From JASLEW01 sp035544895 (lineage in GTDB: Bacteria > Acidobacteriota > Thermoanaerobaculia > Multivoradales > UBA5704): a DNA stretch of 64,000 bases. The stretch covers positions 60,024 through 124,023 of the forward strand of contig DASZZM010000094.1 in assembly GCA_035544895.1 (NCBI GenBank). The letters are read 5' to 3'. The notes below the pieces were generated by a model. The model saw nothing but the letters and a program-made list of their open reading frames with translations, was not told where the DNA came from and ran no database searches. The translations under genes and the position numbers were made by a program. This document shows positions 31,001 to 38,648 of this stretch, one piece after another; the first letter of the stretch is position 1; every line of letters starts with the position of its first letter.

Positions 31001-33520
31001 CGTCACGTTGTAGGTCGGCCCGGCGACTTTCGCCCCGGCCGGGGCCGTCGAGGTGAAGTTGATGGTCTGGTCGCCCTTGGCCACGGCAAACGACTGCTGT
31101 GCCTGCGGCGCGGCGTTGTAGTTGGCGTTGCCGGCCTGGTTGGCGTCGATGACGCAGGTGCCGGCGCCGATGAACGACACCGTCGAGCCCGAGATCGAGC
31201 ACACCGAGCTTGCCGAGGCGTCGATCGTCAAGGTCACCGCGAGACCCGACGAGGCGGTCGCGGTCACGTTATAGGTCGGCCCACCGACCTTCGCGCCGGC
31301 CGGAGCCGTCGAGGTGAAGTTGATCGTCTGGTCGCCCTTGGCCACGGCGAACGACTGCTGCGCCTGCGGCGCGGCGTTGTAGTTGGCGTTGCCGGCCTGG
31401 TTGGCGTCGATCACACAGGTGCCGGTGCCGATGAACGATACCGTCGAGCCCGAGATCGAGCACACCGAGGCCGCCGCGGCGTCGATGGTGAATGCCACCG
31501 TCAGGCCCGACGAGGCGGTCGCCGTCACATTGTAGGTCGGCCCAGCGACCTTCGCCCCCGCCGGAGCCGTCGAGGTGAAGTTGATCGTCTGGTCGCCCTT
31601 GGCCACCGCGAAGGACTGCTGCACCTGCGGCGCGGCGTTGTAGGTGGCGTCACCGGCCTGGTTGGCGTCGATCACGCAGGTCCCGGGGCCGATGAACGAC
31701 ACCGTCGAGCCCGAGATCGAGCACACCGAGGCCGCCGCGGCGTCGATGGTGAATGCCACCGTCAGACCCGACGTGGCGGTCGCCGTCACGTTGTAGGTCG
31801 GGCCGCCAACCTTTGCCCCCGCCGGAGCCGTCGAGGTGAAGTTGATCGTCTGGTCGGTCTTGCCCACCGCGAAGGACTGCTGCGCCTGCGGCGCGGCGTT
31901 GTAGTTGGCGTTGCCGGCCTGGTTGGCGTCGATCACGCAGGTGCCGGAGGCGGTGAACGACACAGTCGAGCCCGAGATCGAGCACACCGAGGTTGCCGAG
32001 GCGTCGATCGTAAACGTCACCGCGAGGCCCGACGACGCGGTCGCCGTCACGTTGTAGGTCGGCCCCCCAACCTTGGCCGACGCCGGGGCCGTCGAGGTGA
32101 AGGTGATCGTCTGGTCGCCCTTGGCCACGCCAAACGACTGCTGCGCCTGCGGCGCGGCGTTGTAGTTGGCGTTGCCCGCCTGATTGGCGTCGATCACGCA
32201 GGTGCCGACGCCGATGAAGGACACCGTCGAGCCCGAGATCGAGCACACCGAGGCTGCCGAGCCGTCGATCGTAAACGCCACCGCGAGGCCCGACGAGGCG
32301 GTCGCCGTCACGTTGTAGGTCGGCCCGCCGACCTTCGCGCCGGCCGGGGCCGTCGAGGTGAAGTTGATGGTCTGGTCGCCCTTGGCCACCGCGAAGGACT
32401 GCTGCACCTGCGGCGCCGCATTGTAGTTGGCGTCGCCGGCCTGGTTCGCATCGATCACGCAGGTCCCGACGCCGATGAACGACACCGTCGAGCCCGAGAT
32501 CGAGCACACCGAGGCCGCCGCGGCGTCGATCGTGAACGCCACCGTCAGACCCGACGATGCGGTCGCCGTCACGTTGTAGGTCGGTCCTCCGACCTTCGCC
32601 CCCGCGGGAGCCGTCGAGGTGAAGTTGATCGTCTGGTTGCCCTTGCCCACGGAGATCGTCACCGTGGCCGTCGAGCTGCCGGCGGAATTCTTGAGGACGT
32701 ACTTGAACGTATCGTTGCCCTTGAAGCCGGTGGCCGGGGTGTAGTTGAAGCTTCCATCGGCATTGAGCGAGACCGAGCCGGCCGCCGAGGTGGGCGTGGC
32801 CGCGCCGATCGTGGTCTGCTCGGCGCCGGTGGTCGCGCCGTAGCTGAAGATCGCCGCGCCGTTGAGGGTGTCGTTGGCGAGCACACCGGGCGCGGCCTGG
32901 TTGAGCGGCGTGTTCAGGGTCGTGCTGTAGCTGTCGTCCTGGGCGACCGGCGTGACGTCCTTGAAGTAGCCGTTCAGGTCCAAGATGAGATGGCTGGTCT
33001 GTCCCGTCGTGGCCGTGGTCAAGAGGGCGTTGAGCGTACCGCTGCCGTCGAACGCCAGCGCCACGACCGCATTGTTGGCGCGCGTCTGGCCCGACGCGAA
33101 GTCGAGGTCCGCGAGGCCGGTCGCGGTGCCGTCGCCGCGATAGAGCTCGATCGTGCCGGCCGCCGTCGGCTGGCTCACGGTCAGGTTGACCGCCACCAGC
33201 TTGGCGTCGGCGGGAACGCCGCAATTTCCCGTAACCTGGACCAGCCGCGCCACTCCGGTCTGGAGAGCCGGTGCGTTGGCCGGTTGCCGGCTGTCGAAGA
33301 CCCGGCAAGGCGTCACCGTGAAGTAGGAGACCGCCCCGCCGCCAACCACCACATTGGGCGTGACGGCTTCCGGGGGAGCGGCGGCAACGGGCTGCGGAGC
33401 GGCCGGCGGTGTGGCGGGACCGGTGCGTGGGGCCGCCACGGCGCCGGTGACTCCCAGCGCCAGCAGCACGAGCAGGAAGACGGTGATCGTTCTTAAGGAA
33501 GGGCAGCACTGCAAGCTCAT
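28001..33520 (-). CDS. Giant exported Ig-repeat and beta-helix protein
   Basis: 1839 residues. ATG at 33520 is fixed by GGAGGAGTTTGG; a signal or anchor segment covers residues 8-30. Order of parts: 66-184 a TPCRVFDSR...LDLNGYFK domain (also found at the C-terminus of the 39661 protein); 185-293 a cadherin/VCBS-like unit (GVLANDTLNG, YTPATGFKGNDTF); 294-989 eight near-identical 87-residue Ig-like repeats (each starts QTINFTSTAP, ends NYNAAPQAQQSF, with two Cys); 990-1090 a Big_5-like domain; 1090-1190 another cadherin-like unit; about 1190-1839 a right-handed beta-helix rich in Asn and Thr. It has no catalytic motif and probably acts as a surface or secreted adhesin. The three collar genes follow. 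Confidence 0.88.
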   Translation of the reverse strand: MSLQCCPSLRTITVFLLVLLALGVTGAVAAPRTGPATPPAAPQPVAAAPPEAVTPNVVVGGGAVSYFTVTPCRVFDSRQPANAPALQTGVARLVQVTGNCGVPADAKLVAVNLTVSQPTAAGTIELYRGDGTATGLADLDFASGQTRANNAVVALAFDGSGTLNALLTTATTGQTSHLILDLNGYFKDVTPVAQDDSYSTTLNTPLNQAAPGVLANDTLNGAAIFSYGATTGAEQTTIGAATPTSAAGSVSLNADGSFNYTPATGFKGNDTFKYVLKNSAGSSTATVTISVGKGNQTINFTSTAPAGAKVGGPTYNVTATASSGLTVAFTIDAAAASVCSISGSTVSFIGVGTCVIDANQAGDANYNAAPQVQQSFAVAKGDQTINFTSTAPAGAKVGGPTYNVTATASSGLAVAFTIDGSAASVCSISGSTVSFIGVGTCVIDANQAGNANYNAAPQAQQSFGVAKGDQTITFTSTAPASAKVGGPTYNVTATASSGLAVTFTIDASATSVCSISGSTVSFTASGTCVIDANQAGNANYNAAPQAQQSFAVGKTDQTINFTSTAPAGAKVGGPTYNVTATATSGLTVAFTIDAAAASVCSISGSTVSFIGPGTCVIDANQAGDATYNAAPQVQQSFAVAKGDQTINFTSTAPAGAKVAGPTYNVTATASSGLTVAFTIDAAAASVCSISGSTVSFIGTGTCVIDANQAGNANYNAAPQAQQSFAVAKGDQTINFTSTAPAGAKVGGPTYNVTATASSGLAVTLTIDASASSVCSISGSTVSFIGAGTCVIDANQAGNANYNAAPQAQQSFAVAKGDQTINFTSTAPAGAKVAGPTYNVTATASSGLAVTFTIDASASSVCSISGSTVSFIGAGTCVIDANQAGNANYNAAPQAQQSFAVAKGDQTITFTSTAPAKVKPGGPTYNVTATASSGLTVAFTIDASATSFCSISGSTVSFTADGTCVIDANQAGNANYNAAPQVQQSILVDAPPTVTSTIPVNNAINVPLASTITINFSKSVNVTGSAFTLACSPSATPAFTVTPASPAATYVLHPTGGLPFDNSCTVTVVANQVTSIANTQMDTNYVFSFATPPIANADTYPETLIGNVSIDSSKIGYSVTANDSFTSPVTITAFDATSANGGTVAMTTSGAGIGRFTYNPKAGYKGADSFTYTIGNAHGSSTATVSLTLSGIIWFIDGSAGAGDGRLSSPFNSLASFQAVNDGGGSGLHPAANANIFLYDNASAYTGPVTLLNGQKLIGQDATSSLSAISGLTPGTSSATLPSTGGGSPNKVSITATGNDVTLGSGNTVWGLTLGNATSGIALSGSSVGSLKLRDMTINTTGAAVSLASGALDAILKSVSSGGGTHGISLTSTTGSFDVEGDGASDPANTTRGRTTAKNGGGTLTLGSGGTIQSATSAGVLLSSATNVTLRNMTIQNNGSGINNGGDGITATNGSALVLDNDLIQGQTGNNGVHGTGVAGIAFQHTEVTNNASAAGTGGTHVWNVRIDNGTGTSTAANSLFHNSLENIFGVSQTGSATMTLNVTNSQFSDTATTASGNVGLQVNLQNTSNVTLSVDSSTFLRNRTNGVQYLTTDSAGGGSFTVTNSSFDQNAIDIDLFHQGAGKTVSFNISNNTMRQSVGGISGSIGVSTGTSSTATTLLQGKILNNTIGKSSVAGSGSMQGSGIGVGAFGAGTLTATIDGNTVVQVDNEGLNVTVDQGTGTANLTVTNNHFSVNTASPNSDFGAMIVDGGVAGDTQTLCLRMSGNTDTGNAANGGNGVALLTEAGNPTFNIQGYGGAANNASQIAAFIDGANTDSPGTSLVSPGAGTMQAAPANCPTPP
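30553..32640 (-). repeat. Eight tandem 261-bp coding repeats
   Basis: DNA with an exact 261-bp period encoding the 87-residue Ig-like units of the giant protein. Units differ mainly at a few positions (VGG or VAG; AVAF, AVTF or TVAF; FIGVG, FIGAG or FTASG), implying recent amplification or gene conversion. The outermost unit (near 30553) is the most diverged, with APAKVKPGG. Confidence 0.95.
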
Positions 33521-33758
33521 CCAAACTCCTCCTGCTGGCCGCCAACACTGGGCTGGCGCCTCGACGCGCTCCGGCCGCCCGCCGCAAGAGCCGGGCAGCA
33601 CAGAATCAATCTCAGAGAACAAAAACAACCCTAGCATGAAAGTAGAGACGAGGGAACCGCGCGGAACCCCCGCGGAGAAAGCGTTTTTCTCGGTCAATTT
33701 CGAAGAGATGCGATCAGACAGCACGTGCCGGACGAGGCGCAAGCGGCCGCGGCGGCCG
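33521..33758 (-). other. Upstream region of giant protein gene, no CDS
   Basis: 238 bp between the giant gene and vapC. It includes a patch of lower GC (33600-33640 and 33685-33710) that would suit a promoter reading toward the giant gene, but no confident -35/-10 pair could be assigned. Confidence 0.4.
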
Positions 33759-34145
33759 TCAGACCTGGTAGAGCTCGAAGGGGGTAAGCGTGGCGATGCT
33801 GGAAAAGACGGCGTCACGGGCGAGCAGGGGAGCGTCACGGTCCAGCGCGCACTGCACCACGTGGGCGTCGGGCACCGACACCGCCAGGCCCTTGTCCTGG
33901 AGCTCGCGGCGCAGCTCGCCGACGCGGAGCCAGTGCGCCAGCGGGGCCTCGTGCACCACCAGCTCGGCGATCAGCTCGGCGAGGGCGCGGCGGTCGCGCG
34001 CCCGCGCGGCGCCGCTCACCAGCTCGGCGGCGACGAGCGGGGCGAGGACGACGATGCCGCCCGCCAGGGCCGCTTCCAGGCCGGGGATCTCGTCGCCCGC
34101 GAAGTAGTCAATCCACACCGAGGTGTCGACGACCAGCCCTCTCAC
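33759..34145 (-). CDS. vapC: VapC-type PIN domain toxin
   Basis: 128-residue PIN-domain ribonuclease of a type II toxin-antitoxin pair. Acidic metal-binding residues are visible in VVDTSVWIDYF (Asp7), VAAELVSGA (Glu about 41) and SVPDAHVVQCAL, plus a final LLARDAVFSS. The start is GTG at 34145, preceded by CGGAGAATCCC, and it overlaps the antitoxin gene by 38 bp, the usual coupling for VapBC. VapC toxins cleave tRNA or rRNA when free of VapB. Confidence 0.87.
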   Translation of the reverse strand: MRGLVVDTSVWIDYFAGDEIPGLEAALAGGIVVLAPLVAAELVSGAARARDRRALAELIAELVVHEAPLAHWLRVGELRRELQDKGLAVSVPDAHVVQCALDRDAPLLARDAVFSSIATLTPFELYQV

Positions 34146-34335
34146 GGGATTCTCCGAGATCGATCTCCAGCCGCACCTTGCCCCGCAGCTTGATGGCCCT
34201 TTCGAGGGCGTGCGCCTGGCGCACGAGCCGCAGGCCCTCGACCAGGGTCTCCGTGATTCCCTTGCCCGTCACGGCCATGGCTCGCTGGAGCAGGTCCGCC
34301 GGAAGGTTGGCGGTGATTCTTCTAACGCCGGCCAT
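34108..34335 (-). CDS. vapB: VapB-type antitoxin
   Basis: 75-residue antitoxin. The N-terminus (RRITANLPADLLQRAM, then GKGITETLVEGL) is a ribbon-helix-helix DNA-binding domain; the C-terminus (KVRLEIDLGESRER) would wrap the toxin. ATG at 34335 is preferred on homology; an upstream in-frame start at 34386 lacks support. Expected to neutralise VapC and autoregulate its promoter. Confidence 0.85.
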   Translation of the reverse strand: MAGVRRITANLPADLLQRAMAVTGKGITETLVEGLRLVRQAHALERAIKLRGKVRLEIDLGESRERAGRRHLGVD

Positions 34336-34383
34336 GTGCGGATATTGACGCTCATGATGATCGATGTCAATACAGGGGGCCGT

Positions 34384-34530
34384 CAAACGAAACTGAGTGC
34401 GCTAGGGGAGGGGGCGTCCCCTTCCCCCCCGGAGGGGAGGGAAGGGGATCGAGGGGTTGCGGGGGGCGATCCGATAGACGCTTTGAGTAGTCCACTACCG
34501 CCATATCGCAGTGCCGTTTCATCGCGCGGG
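34384..34530 (+). repeat. Dispersed hairpin repeat, copy E
   Basis: Copy with the simple apex CCCCGGAGGGG. It starts AAACGAAACTGAGTGCG and ends near CGCAGTGCCGTTTCATCGCG; its TTTGAGTAG tail resembles copy B. It lies between vapB and the end of the phosphodiesterase gene. Confidence 0.85.
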
Positions 34531-34545
34531 GTGGAACCGCAGGCG

Positions 34546-36747
34546 TTAGCGACCGGGAGCAAGGAATCGCTGGAGCTCGGGCTGGTGGGGATCGAGCTCG
34601 AGGGAGCGGCGGAAGGCGCGGCGGGCGCCGGCGGCGTCGCCGCGGCACAGGCAGGCGAGGCCGAGGGAGGCGTGCGCCAGAGGGTCGCCGGGGGAGAGGC
34701 GCACGGTGCGCGTGAAATCGGCGAGGGCGTCGTCGCAGCGCTGGCGCTCGAGGAGGTAGCGGCCGTGGAGCAGCCAAAGGCGCGCTTCCTCCGGCCTGGC
34801 TGCTGCGGCGGCGGCGAGCAGGCGCAGGCTGCGCTCGGCGGCGCTGGCGCGGCCGTAGGAGGCGGCGCGCGCCAGGATGCGTTCGACGCCGTCGGGCACG
34901 CCGCCGGCGAGCGCGCGCACGAGCAGATCGTCGGCGCGGTCGGCATCGGCGGGCCCGGCGCCGGGCGCGGCAAGCAGGTCGCTCAGGTTGGCGAGCGCCG
35001 AAGCGAGGTCCGGGTCGCGGCCGAGGGCACGCTCGAAGGCGCGCCGGGCCTCCGCGTCCCGTTGCTCGCCGAGAAGGAGCAGCCCCTCGTTGTTGAACGA
35101 AGCGGCGGTGCGGGAGCGCTCCGCCGCCGGCGAGCCGGCGGGCCCCTGCCCGGGCGCGGCGGTGGCGGGCTCGTTGGCGCCGACGTAGCCGAGGGCGCGA
35201 AGCTGGGCGAGCTCCTCGCCGGCGGCGCCCGCGGCGCTGGCGACGCTGCCTCCGCTGGCTGCGGAGGCCGCGGCCGTCGCCGCGGGCTCCGGGGCGGGAC
35301 GGTAGAAAGCCTGGTAATCGATTGCTGCCGTGGCCTGGCCGGCTCCGGCCGGAGCAAGACCAGGCCCCCCCCGGCGCGGCGGCCGGGTCGTCGTGTCGAC
35401 GCCCCGCGGCGCGCCCACTGAGGGAGACCCGGGCAGGGGAGGCCCGGCGAGACCCTTGCCCGGCGGCAGGCCGAGCAGCGAGAGGAGCGTGGCGCAGACC
35501 TGCGCGACGCCGCCTCGCGCATCCGCCCGGCGGACCCCGAATGGCGGCGGCGGGCTCTTGTCTCGGCCCGCCGCCGGGGCGCCTCCGGCGTCGCCGGCGT
35601 GGCCGCCGGCGGCGCGGGGATCCCAGAAGAGATAGATGCCTTCGTCGCGGTGCCAGCGGGCGGCGGTGGCCGCGGCGGCGCTCGAGAGCTGCGCCGGACG
35701 GCCCTCCTTCCAGCGGAAGCCGTGATCGGAGGCGATCATCAGCACGGCCCCGCTCCGCTCGGCGATCCGGCGGTAGCCGCCGAGCAGCCGATCCACCTCG
35801 GCGAAGTAGAGCCGGGGCACCTGGCTGTAGCGGGCGAAATCGGCGGCGGAGACCGCCTCCTGGCGCGGCGGGGCGTAGGGGGCGAAGATGTGGCCGATGG
35901 TGTCGGGGCCCTGGAAGTAGAGGACCGTGAGGTCTGGCGCCGGCCGCGCCGCCGCCAGCCAGCCGCGCGCCAGCTCGTCGTAGGCGCGGGTCTCGCTCAA
36001 GATGCGCTGCAGGGCGGTGACCGGATGGGCATAGGGTTGCGGCGCCCCGGCCAGGCGCGCGTACTCGCTCTCCGTCAGCCACGGGAGGTAGCGGCGCAGC
36101 GCCGGCAGGCCGGTTTGCGCCTCGGCCCGCTGGAGCACGCCGGTCGCCCAGGCGGCGCGCTCGGCCGGCCAGACGGTGCCGGGCGGTGGCAGCCGGTCGG
36201 GTGCGGTGAAAGAGGAGAAGCGGTCGGCCACGAGCAGCCCGCGCACCCGCTCGGCCGGCCAGGTCGCCCACAAGCCGAAGACCGCCACGCCGCGCCCGGC
36301 CCAGCTCGCCATGTTCCACACCGCCGGCACCCGCCGCTCGCAGCTCGGGATCGGCTCACGGGCGCCGCTCGCCGGCGCGAAGCGGGTGAAGTCGAGGATC
36401 CGGTGCTCGAGGGGAGAGACCCCGGTCATCATGGTGGTCCAGACGAGCGGCGAGAGCGGCGGGTGGATGGTGACGAGCACGCCGCTCGCGCCCTGCCCGG
36501 CGAGCGCCGCGAGATTCGGCATCGTGCCGTCCGCCATATAGCCGTCGAGCAGCTGCCAATCCGCCGCGTCGAGGCCGACGAAGAGCACGCGGCGCCCCGG
36601 CCGCGCAGCCTCCGCCACCGCGGGAACCCGCGTGTCCCCGCCGGCCGAGGCAGTCTCGCGCGGCGCGCCCGCAGGCCGTTCCTTGCCGCAGGCCGACGCC
36701 AAGACCAGGAGGACTACAACCGCGCCGCGTACCTGCCCAGTTCTCAC
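34546..36747 (-). CDS. Type I phosphodiesterase/nucleotide pyrophosphatase-like lipoprotein with TPRs
   Basis: 733 residues. The GTG at 36747 overlaps the stop of the Rieske-FAD gene (GTGA). The N-terminus VVVLLVLASACGK is a lipoprotein signal. Residues 45-400 have the alkaline-phosphatase superfamily fold: VLFVGLDAADW (metal Asp), PPLSPLVWTTMMTG (nucleophile Thr), YFQGPDTIGHIF and MIASDHGFRW (metal residues). After a Pro/Ala-rich linker, residues 560-733 form TPR helices (FNNEGLLLLGEQRDAEARRA; DPLAHASLGLACLCRGD). Such AP-TPR proteins occur widely in Acidobacteriota and related groups; the substrate is not known. Confidence 0.85.
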   Translation of the reverse strand: MRTGQVRGAVVVLLVLASACGKERPAGAPRETASAGGDTRVPAVAEAARPGRRVLFVGLDAADWQLLDGYMADGTMPNLAALAGQGASGVLVTIHPPLSPLVWTTMMTGVSPLEHRILDFTRFAPASGAREPIPSCERRVPAVWNMASWAGRGVAVFGLWATWPAERVRGLLVADRFSSFTAPDRLPPPGTVWPAERAAWATGVLQRAEAQTGLPALRRYLPWLTESEYARLAGAPQPYAHPVTALQRILSETRAYDELARGWLAAARPAPDLTVLYFQGPDTIGHIFAPYAPPRQEAVSAADFARYSQVPRLYFAEVDRLLGGYRRIAERSGAVLMIASDHGFRWKEGRPAQLSSAAAATAARWHRDEGIYLFWDPRAAGGHAGDAGGAPAAGRDKSPPPPFGVRRADARGGVAQVCATLLSLLGLPPGKGLAGPPLPGSPSVGAPRGVDTTTRPPRRGGPGLAPAGAGQATAAIDYQAFYRPAPEPAATAAASAASGGSVASAAGAAGEELAQLRALGYVGANEPATAAPGQGPAGSPAAERSRTAASFNNEGLLLLGEQRDAEARRAFERALGRDPDLASALANLSDLLAAPGAGPADADRADDLLVRALAGGVPDGVERILARAASYGRASAAERSLRLLAAAAAARPEEARLWLLHGRYLLERQRCDDALADFTRTVRLSPGDPLAHASLGLACLCRGDAAGARRAFRRSLELDPHQPELQRFLAPGR

Positions 36748-38300
36748 CTGCGGGAAACGATATTGGCCAGCGCGGCTTCGGTGTCGTGCTCCATCGCCTG
36801 CTCGGCCTCGAGGCTGTCGCGGTCGCGGAACAGCGTCGCCACGGCGAGGATCTTGCCGTGCTTGCGGAAGGTCACGGTGGCGTTCTTGTCGCGGATCGAA
36901 CCGGCGACGCCGATCAAGTCCCAGCTCTCGGCGTGACCCAGATAGTTGATCACCACGTCGTAGTGCTGGCTCCAGAAGAAGGGCACCGCGCTGAAGCGCT
37001 CGCGGCGTCCCAGCAGGTTGGCCGCGGCGGTCTGCCCCTGGCGCTCCGCCACCACCCAGTGCTCGACGCGGATCCGCTCGCCCGAATAGGGGTCCGGCCA
37101 TCTCGCAATATCGCCGGCGGCGTAGATGTCCGGGGCCGAGGTCTCGAGATACTCGTTGACCAGCACGCCCCGGTCCACCGCCAGCCCCGCCGCCTCGGCC
37201 AGGGCGACCGCGGGGCGCACGCCGATGCCGGCGACCACCAGGTCGGCGGCGAGCCGCTCGCCGCTCGCCAGCTCGATCGTGTCCTCGCCGATCGACCGCG
37301 CCTTGTTGCCGAGGCGGAAGGAGACCCCGTGCTCCTCGTGCAGGGCGCGCAGGAAGTCGCCGAGCTCGGGCCCCATCACTTTGGCCAGCGGGCGGTCCTC
37401 GGGAGCCACGACCGTGACCGCGACGCCGCGCGTGCGCAACGCGGCGGCGACCTCGAGGGCGATGAAGCTCGCCCCCAGCACGACGGCGTGACGCGCCTTC
37501 TTGGCGCGCTCGACGATCGCCCGGCTGTCGGCCAGGGTGCGCAGGTAGCGCACGTGCGGCAGCTCCGCGCCGGGGATGTCCAGGCGGACCGGCTCGGCGC
37601 CGGTGGCCAGGAGCAGGGCGCCGTAGAACATCCGCGCGCCGTCCGCCAGGGTGACGCTCTTGGCTTTCGGCTCGATCGCCACCACCCGAGAGCCCGGCAT
37701 CAGGTCGATCATCTGATCGTCGTAGAACTCGCGCGGGTGAAGCGGGATCCACTCCTCGGGCGCGTTGCCCGCCAGGTAGTCCTTGGACAGGTTGGGCCGG
37801 TCGTAGGGGAGAGGGTCGTCGCCGCCGAGCAGGGTGATCGGGCCGGTGTAGCCTTCGCGCCGCAGCCGCTCCGCGGCGGCGTTGCCGGCCGCGCCGGCGC
37901 CGACGATGAGCACGGTCGGCGGCCCGCCCGGCTCGTGCCGCGGCGGCGCGGGCGGCAGCTTCTCCCCGACGTGGATGCGCCCTTCGCGCTCCTCCACCCG
38001 GTAGCGCGCCAGCGGGTTGAGCGCCGGGGCCCGCAGCGGCTCGCCGCTGCGCAGGTCGAAGCAGGCGTGATGCCAGGGGCAGCGCACGGTGTGGCCGACC
38101 ACCAGCCCCTCGGCCAGCGGCCCACCGTAGTGCGTGCAGTGGGCGGCCACGGCGAAGACTTCGGAGCCCTGGCGCACCAGAAGCACCGGCTCGCCGCCCG
38201 CATGGCCGAGCAGGGGCGCGCCGTCGGCGAGGTCGCTCGCCAGCACTCCCGGGGCGCCGGGCGCCAGGTCGGGACCGCTGAGCTGTTGTTCACCACTCAT
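36744..38300 (-). CDS. Rieske [2Fe-2S] and FAD/NAD(P) reductase fusion (AIF-like)
   Basis: 518-residue oxidoreductase. Residues 10-110 are a Rieske domain with cluster ligands Cys55-x-His57 and Cys74-x2-His77 (AAHCTHYGG, RCPWHHACFD). The FAD-binding motif VLIVGAGAAGNAAAERL is near 130, and a second Rossmann motif (VVLGASFIALEVAAALRTRG) near 270 binds NAD(P)H. FAD is also contacted by PDIYAAGDIARW. The order matches the AIF/nitrite-reductase-like ferredoxin reductase family. ATG at 38300 follows CTGGGAGGCATTC. It is translationally coupled to the phosphodiesterase lipoprotein downstream, an unexpected pairing. Electron acceptor unknown. Confidence 0.92.
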   Translation of the reverse strand: MSGEQQLSGPDLAPGAPGVLASDLADGAPLLGHAGGEPVLLVRQGSEVFAVAAHCTHYGGPLAEGLVVGHTVRCPWHHACFDLRSGEPLRAPALNPLARYRVEEREGRIHVGEKLPPAPPRHEPGGPPTVLIVGAGAAGNAAAERLRREGYTGPITLLGGDDPLPYDRPNLSKDYLAGNAPEEWIPLHPREFYDDQMIDLMPGSRVVAIEPKAKSVTLADGARMFYGALLLATGAEPVRLDIPGAELPHVRYLRTLADSRAIVERAKKARHAVVLGASFIALEVAAALRTRGVAVTVVAPEDRPLAKVMGPELGDFLRALHEEHGVSFRLGNKARSIGEDTIELASGERLAADLVVAGIGVRPAVALAEAAGLAVDRGVLVNEYLETSAPDIYAAGDIARWPDPYSGERIRVEHWVVAERQGQTAAANLLGRRERFSAVPFFWSQHYDVVINYLGHAESWDLIGVAGSIRDKNATVTFRKHGKILAVATLFRDRDSLEAEQAMEHDTEAALANIVSRR

Positions 38301-38648
38301 GAATGCCTCCCAGGGAAGTCATGGGCGCGGACGAGGCGCCGGCCCGACCAGCCAGCCGCATCTGGCCCGCAGGTCGGACAACCGGTGCTGCCCGCCGAGC
38401 ATACCCCACGCCTGGCGCCTCGCTTCGCGGCAGATCTCCTTGATTGCCGGAAAACGAAAGCATGCCGGCTCAGGTGCCCTGCGGCCCGGAAGTCTGGCAT
38501 ACTCAATTCCACGGGTTCCATGTCGCCCGCCGAGGCAGCGTCTTGCCGCACCCCGCTCGACGAGCCTGCCCGGCGCCGCGCGGCGACAAGAGAAGCTGAC
38601 CGGGTGTCTCATTGTCTTGCGGGCAGGCGCCCGCGGAAGGAGGTCCAG
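38301..38648. other. Divergent intergenic region, no gene
   Basis: 348 bp between the Rieske-FAD gene and the DUF1326 gene. Both promoters must lie here. The stretch near 38430-38520 has lower GC than its surroundings. No convincing coding frame or RNA structure was seen. Confidence 0.4.

Noticed and set aside
30553..32640. Direct repeats that might be read as a CRISPR array
   Set aside because: The units are 261 bp, contiguous and open in one coding frame; there are no short repeats with unique spacers and no cas genes.
29837..33496. 1219-codon open frame antisense to the giant protein
   Set aside because: It mirrors the repeat structure of the real gene, is Arg/Gly/Val-rich shadow sequence, and lacks a ribosome site. 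The minus-strand frame has a signal peptide and known domains.
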